This document shows, piece by piece, positions 21,923 to 26,003 of a stretch of DNA of 26,003 nt. The stretch's first letter is position 1; each line of letters starts with the position of its first letter. The position numbers and the translations under genes are program-made. The stretch is from contig RWJK01000403.1 of assembly GCA_004335835.1 (NCBI GenBank), forward strand, positions 383 to 26,385, given 5' to 3'. The notes beneath the pieces are model-generated. The model was not told the DNA's origin, ran no database searches, and worked only from the letters and a program-made list of their open reading frames with translations. The DNA is from Scenedesmus sp. ARA3 (lineage: Eukaryota; Chlorophyta; Chlorophyceae; Sphaeropleales; Scenedesmaceae).

Positions 21923-22370
21923 GCTGCCCAGATGAGCCTAGCTAAGCTATCCCTGACCGAGGACAACGTCGTTCAACGAAAGCACCACCACAGCAGTAGA
22001 AACGATGTTCAAAAGCTTAGCATTCAGAGCCCGATCACCGGCTGCGATGCCTTGAGTAACATCAACAGGGAACAAATCGACAACAACGGCATGCAGGTGC
22101 AAGGCGTCCCGGTCTATTTAGGTGCATGGCAAGGTTGTCACTGACAATTACTCATCACTCTGTGGTTCACGGACGGGTCTGCACACTTTACTGCTGGTTC
22201 GCACATACGCATTATCATTGTAATGTGTGTTAAATGCTCAGCTCGTTTTGCTGACGTGGACTGCGTTTGCGCGTCAACCTTCTCTGCAACCTCCGTTGCA
22301 CCTGTAGCTCAGCTCTCCTTGCAACATCGTCGCAATTAAGATGCGATAGTTACTTGCGAGAGATTCGGTG
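21923..22370. promoter_or_regulatory. Divergent intergenic region, E2 / GNAT genes
   Basis: About 450 bp between the E2 start codon (leftward) and the proposed first ATG of the acetyltransferase gene (rightward). It is less G+C rich than the coding parts and contains no recognised open frame. No clear TATA box was seen. The right limit depends on the GNAT first exon, which is tentative. Confidence 0.4.
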
Positions 22371-24618
22371 ATGGCTAGGGGTGCCATCAACAGTGCTGCA
22401 GTGGTAGGGCCAGTAGCAGCAGCAAGGCCGAAGCTGGGCAGGCCATGCAGCGGGCCAGGCCATGGATTTCTGTCAACACTGGTGCTGGCTCATCACGAAA
22501 GGGCAGGAGCAGCAGCCTTTGCCAGCGTGAGTGTGCTTAAGTGCTTGCAGGACAACTGCTGACAATGAAAGCTCTTGCTGCTGAACGCGCAGCCTTGTAT
22601 GCGCAGCACCACGTCGCTTCTAACAACCGATAGCAATTAATATAAAGTGGTGTTGCTGTGACACGACCCCGGCTTTCTTGGCAATGCACCTACGCATCTA
22701 TTCAACAGGGGGCAAAAGCGCTGGAGACGGTCACTTGTCAGACCATCATCCAATTGCAGACTCCAGAGGACTTTCAGCTGGTCCTGCAGGTGAACACCGC
22801 TGCTGGTGGTTGTAACAGTAACTTTGCAGCTGCGTGGTTTTGCCATCCATGAGGGTTGGCTTTACAGGCGTGCTGCTGCAGTCATTGAGTGTATGTTTGA
22901 GGGAAGGCATTCCTGCACATGTGCAACGCCTGCTGCGCCACCTTGCGCGGAGCCTTGAGCAATGGAACCAACACACACTGGCATTGCTTCTACGCCTCCT
23001 ACAGCACATCCTGAAACACACATGCTTGCTGACATGCATGCTGCACTCTCTGCTCGTGCCCTTGCACACCAGGCCAATGACTTGGTAGCGGAGAACTTCT
23101 ACAGCGCCAGCGACAACCTGCTGCTTGATGCAGTCAGCTTCAACAGCTACAGGGTGCGCAGCGCCGGGCAGACGCTGGGCCTGCACATGGGCCCCTCACG
23201 CAGCCACGCCACCATCCTGGCCCTGCTCAACGGGCCGGGGCAGCAGCAGCAGCATGCAGCGGCGGAGGTGAGCTGGAGTGCGAGCTGCGCTGTTGCTGGG
23301 TACTGGGCGTGCTCTGCGGCCCCAGTAGTACTACACAACTCCCTATTACCAGCAGCGCAATGCAGCAAGTGGGTGGTGGTCGTGCTTATGGCTTTGCAAG
23401 CGCCACATCAGCAACGCAAGGGCTTGACCTTGACCTTTGCTTGGTGCAGGCTCGCCCGTCTGGCTTCCTTTGTGCACCGCGCCATTGCAGCCTCTGATGC
23501 ACTGCCCATGCATGCCTGTGCCCCTGCTGTCGTGTGCTGCAGCGTGCCGTGGGTGTGGTCAATGTGACGCTGATGCAGGCCTCAGACAGCATCAGCGCAG
23601 TGGCCAGCTGCAAGCCTGGCACGCCCTTCGCCATGATCACCAACATGGCAGTCACGCCAGCCATGCGGCGGCGAGGCATCGCGCACCAGCTCATGCAGGT
23701 GGGCTGGGCTGCTGCCCGTGGGGACGGCATGGCAGCAGCTGGGTGCAAGCAGCGGCAGCAGAGGCAACTGCAGCCTGCAGTGTCAGCAACTGTGGATTAG
23801 GCGGCAGGAGGGTGGCGAAACAGGCAGATGAGCAGAGCTGTCTTGCCTGCAATGCAACCATGCTACAGCTGCTGACTCTAGCAGTGGGTTGACCGCAAGG
23901 GCAGCTTGGCGCGCCAAAACATGCCCTTTGCCTTTACTTGTTGCAGGTGCACATTTGTTTTGTGCATCACTGCATCTGCAGCTGCTATCATGCTATCATT
24001 AAGTGTGCTTCATTATGTGCTGGTTGCAGGCAGCCATCAGGACCTCAGTTCTGCAGTTGGACTACAGCCCAGCCTTTGCGCTGCTGCTAGCGTACAAGTA
24101 CTACGAGCCAGCAGTCCGGTGAGGATGGCACAGCCAGTACAGTTTGTTGTGGCAGCAGGCATGTCCGTGCTACTGCTTGGAGTTGTGTGCAGCAGCTGTC
24201 ATTTGTGCGCGAGGTGCATTGCCACTGACATGTAGTGAGCTTGGGCCTCCCACAGCCATTGTTGCTGCAATCCTGTGGCTTTGTTGTTATCGCCTGAGGA
24301 ACAAACCTTGTGCACACCTCACAGCTGCTCATCAGCCTTCACATGCCTTTGACAGTGCATTGTGCATTGTCTTCTGTTCTTGCGGACACCAGCTCACTGG
24401 CATTCAGCTGTGCACCACCTTGCTGCTGCCTTCTGTCCTGCCGCTGCGCCTGCCGCAGGCTGTACGAGCAGTGGGGCTTTGAGGCCACGCCCTGGGAGGA
24501 CCCGCTGTGGATGCAGGACGCTGAGAAGGGCAAGATGGGCCGGCAGCGGCGCATCATGATGGTCAAGCAGCTGTCAGGTCCTGCTCTGGCTGCCAGCCCC
24601 TGGCAGCACAAGGACTAG
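22371..24618 (+). CDS. GNAT-family N-acetyltransferase, probably organelle-targeted
   Basis: Transfers an acetyl group from acetyl-CoA to an amine; substrate unknown. Well-supported exons: 23073-23267 (ANDLVAENFYSASDNLLLDAV), 23543-23698, 24030-24118 and 24459-24618; these join in phase. The third contains VGVVNVTL, then the core strand MITNMAVTPAMRRRGIAHQL, whose RRRGIA fits the Q/RxxGxG/A acetyl-CoA-binding motif. Next come LQLDYSPAFALLLAYKYYEPAV and LYEQWGFE, the usual GNAT C-terminal elements. The protein ends SPWQHKD. The N-terminal part is uncertain. A first exon 22371-22526 (MARGAINSAAVVGPVAAARP, GTGAGT donor) looks like a transit peptide, and 22691-22788 may be a second exon (TIIQLQTPEDFQLVLQ). 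I could not link them in phase to 23073. A small exon near 23450 (ARPSGFL) is also possible. Confidence 0.75.
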
Positions 24619-25223
24619 GGCGCGCGCTAGGAGTTGCGCTGCTGCACGCAGCGCCAGCACTGCTGGGTGTGCGCAGCCTGGCTCAGTAGGTCAGGGCAAA
24701 GGGTTGTGCAGCTTCTAGCAGCTGATGCAGTGGCGGCAGCAGGTGCAGCAGCGCCAGCTCAAATACTCTGACAGATGCCATGCTGTATTGCAACAAGGCA
24801 GGTGTGCTGTTGTTGGGTAGCATAGCTAGGTCGTCATCATCTTTAGCATAGCTAGGTAGAGTGGCTGATGTACATGTGGCTTGACGACAGGCCGGGCAGG
24901 ATTTGCAGTTTACCGTGTTTGATTTTTGTCAAGTGGCCTATGTACAGACCTGGTTCTGCATGCTGTGGTGTGGGCTGTGTGCATGCTTCCGACGTGCATA
25001 CATGCATGTGCGGATGACACCTGCTGGTGATGTAGGTGTAGCAGCATGTTGTACAACATTTTTATGCTTTTTTGAACATATGATCTGTTTGTTGTTTCCA
25101 AGGAAGGCTTGGTGTCTGGCTCAATGATCAATGGGTCAATGGCTCAATGGCTGCATGAGCACCGGAATTTGCACAGCTTTTTGTGGTTCCGTCGGGGAAA
25201 TGCCATTGGGTCTGCAGCATTTC

Positions 25224-25338
25224 TTGGGGCAAGTGCTTGCAAGGCCTTTGGGGCCTTGGGGCCTTGGGGCAAGTGCTTGCAAGGCCTTTGGGGCCTTGGG
25301 GCCTTGGGGCAAGTGCTTGCAAGGCCTTGCAAGGCCAA
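25224..25338. repeat. 40-bp minisatellite, nearly three copies
   Basis: AAGTGCTTGCAAGGCC recurs at 25231, 25271 and 25311, giving an exact 40-bp period. The rest of each unit is built from TTGGGGCC words. The third copy is cut short and followed by an extra TTGCAAGGCC. Copies are almost identical, so the expansion is recent. Confidence 0.95.
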
Positions 25339-25658
25339 TTGGCACTGAAGCATTTGTGCTCGTTTTTTTGCGCCATCTGTGGAAGAATGCTTCAATGCGG
25401 GGTAGCTGTTTTGCATCAGGCCTGCTTGCTTCGTCAGGCCAACATGAGGGGGTGGGTGCAGGCTACTGCCGTCGACCTTGATGGCTTGGCCGCCGTGTTT
25501 GCATGTCTCCATCAACACGAGATGTTTTGGCAGGCTGGAAACAACTGCAGTGCTGACCTGTCATGGCACCCACCCCACAACTTCTTTTCGACATTCGGCC
25601 CTTTCTGGTATGGGGCTTTTTTTACTAAGAAGATGATTCCAATCATGTGATTTTATGC

Positions 25659-25743
25659 ATGGATCTGGAAAGAGAGTGACTGCATGGTTGCGTGCGGTGG
25701 TCCATCTCATGGTAAACAACATCACAGTGCTTTCCAGATCCAT
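25659..25743. repeat. 14-bp perfect inverted repeat with 57-bp spacer
   Basis: ATGGATCTGGAAAG at 25659-25672 is the exact reverse complement of CTTTCCAGATCCAT at 25730-25743. It could be a hairpin or the ends of a very small inverted-repeat element. No target-site duplication or transposase is visible. Confidence 0.9.
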
Positions 25744-26003
25744 TACTTTGGCCTCTTCTACTGTTGATGCTGCTCACACACTGCTTGTGAAGCTGCGACC
25801 CTGCATGCAATCTTGATTGCGTCACGGCAGAGAAACGATTGATTTATCAAATATGAAGCCGTACGAATGTCCTGGGGGCAAGATGCGGGTTGGCACGGGT
25901 CTGTGAACCGCCACTGCAAACTCACTGGCCGGCTAAAATCCCTACTGGATGATTTTATCCCGGACGTTCCATGACCAAGCATGTTAGGCCCTCACATGCC
26001 TAG

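Larger units (their letters stand above)
24619..26003. other. Right flank without a recognised gene
   Basis: The left part is probably 3' UTR of the acetyltransferase gene, although no TGTAA was found. It also carries a 40-bp minisatellite and a 14-bp inverted repeat (separate entries). The stretch from about 25350 is richer in A+T, with T runs at about 25364 and 25616. Open frames across the minisatellite arise from the repeat and are not credible proteins. Confidence 0.5.

Noticed and set aside
25128..25376. Repetitive open frames rich in Gly, Leu and Lys
   Set aside because: All are produced by the 40-bp minisatellite, open on both strands, with no gene signals.

Overview
The window looks like nuclear DNA of a green alga, probably a chlorophyte of the Chlorophyceae type. 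The reasons are intron-rich genes with short exons, moderately high GC, long CAG/CTG trinucleotide runs that become poly-Q, poly-A and poly-S tracts, TGTAA candidate poly(A) signals, and a plastid-type DUF3007 gene. All gene models below were spliced by hand: I required conserved family sequence, GT-AG sites and matching codon phase at each junction. No prokaryotic operon, rRNA, tRNA, CRISPR or complete transposon was recognised.

Layout, left to right. 1-1585: no gene recognised. 1586-2116 (-): small protein with a plastid/lumen-like N-terminus. 2117-4193: nothing recognised. 4194-8878 (-): Sec14/CRAL-TRIO lipid-transfer protein in nine exons, ending in a CaaX prenylation motif. 9024-10403 (+): DUF3007 thylakoid membrane protein, related to the cytochrome b6f accumulation factor DAC. 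11376-15496 (-): malonyl-CoA decarboxylase in nine exons, complete at 622 residues. 16200-18840 (+): secreted protein of an uncharacterised family, with a GC-AG intron and one apparent single-base frameshift. 20644-21922 (-): UBE2E-type ubiquitin-conjugating enzyme, complete at 156 residues. 22371-24618 (+): GNAT-fold acetyltransferase, whose N-terminal exons are uncertain. 24619-26003: no gene recognised; holds a 40-bp minisatellite and a 14-bp inverted repeat.

From 4194 onward the genes alternate strictly in strand. This gives three head-to-head pairs with shared upstream regions (about 145, 700 and 450 bp) and two tail-to-tail pairs. The genes do not form one pathway; they are a mixture of plastid, lipid, protein-turnover and secreted functions.

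The most unusual signal is a recurrent exon-edge echo. At four exon-intron borders in three genes, the last or first 26-52 bp of an exon, with or next to its splice site, is repeated inside the adjoining intron 92-150 bp away. The DUF3007 gene additionally has degenerate copies of its coding tail after its stop codon. This suggests ongoing short tandem duplication at exon borders, with possible effects on alternative splicing or intron gain.
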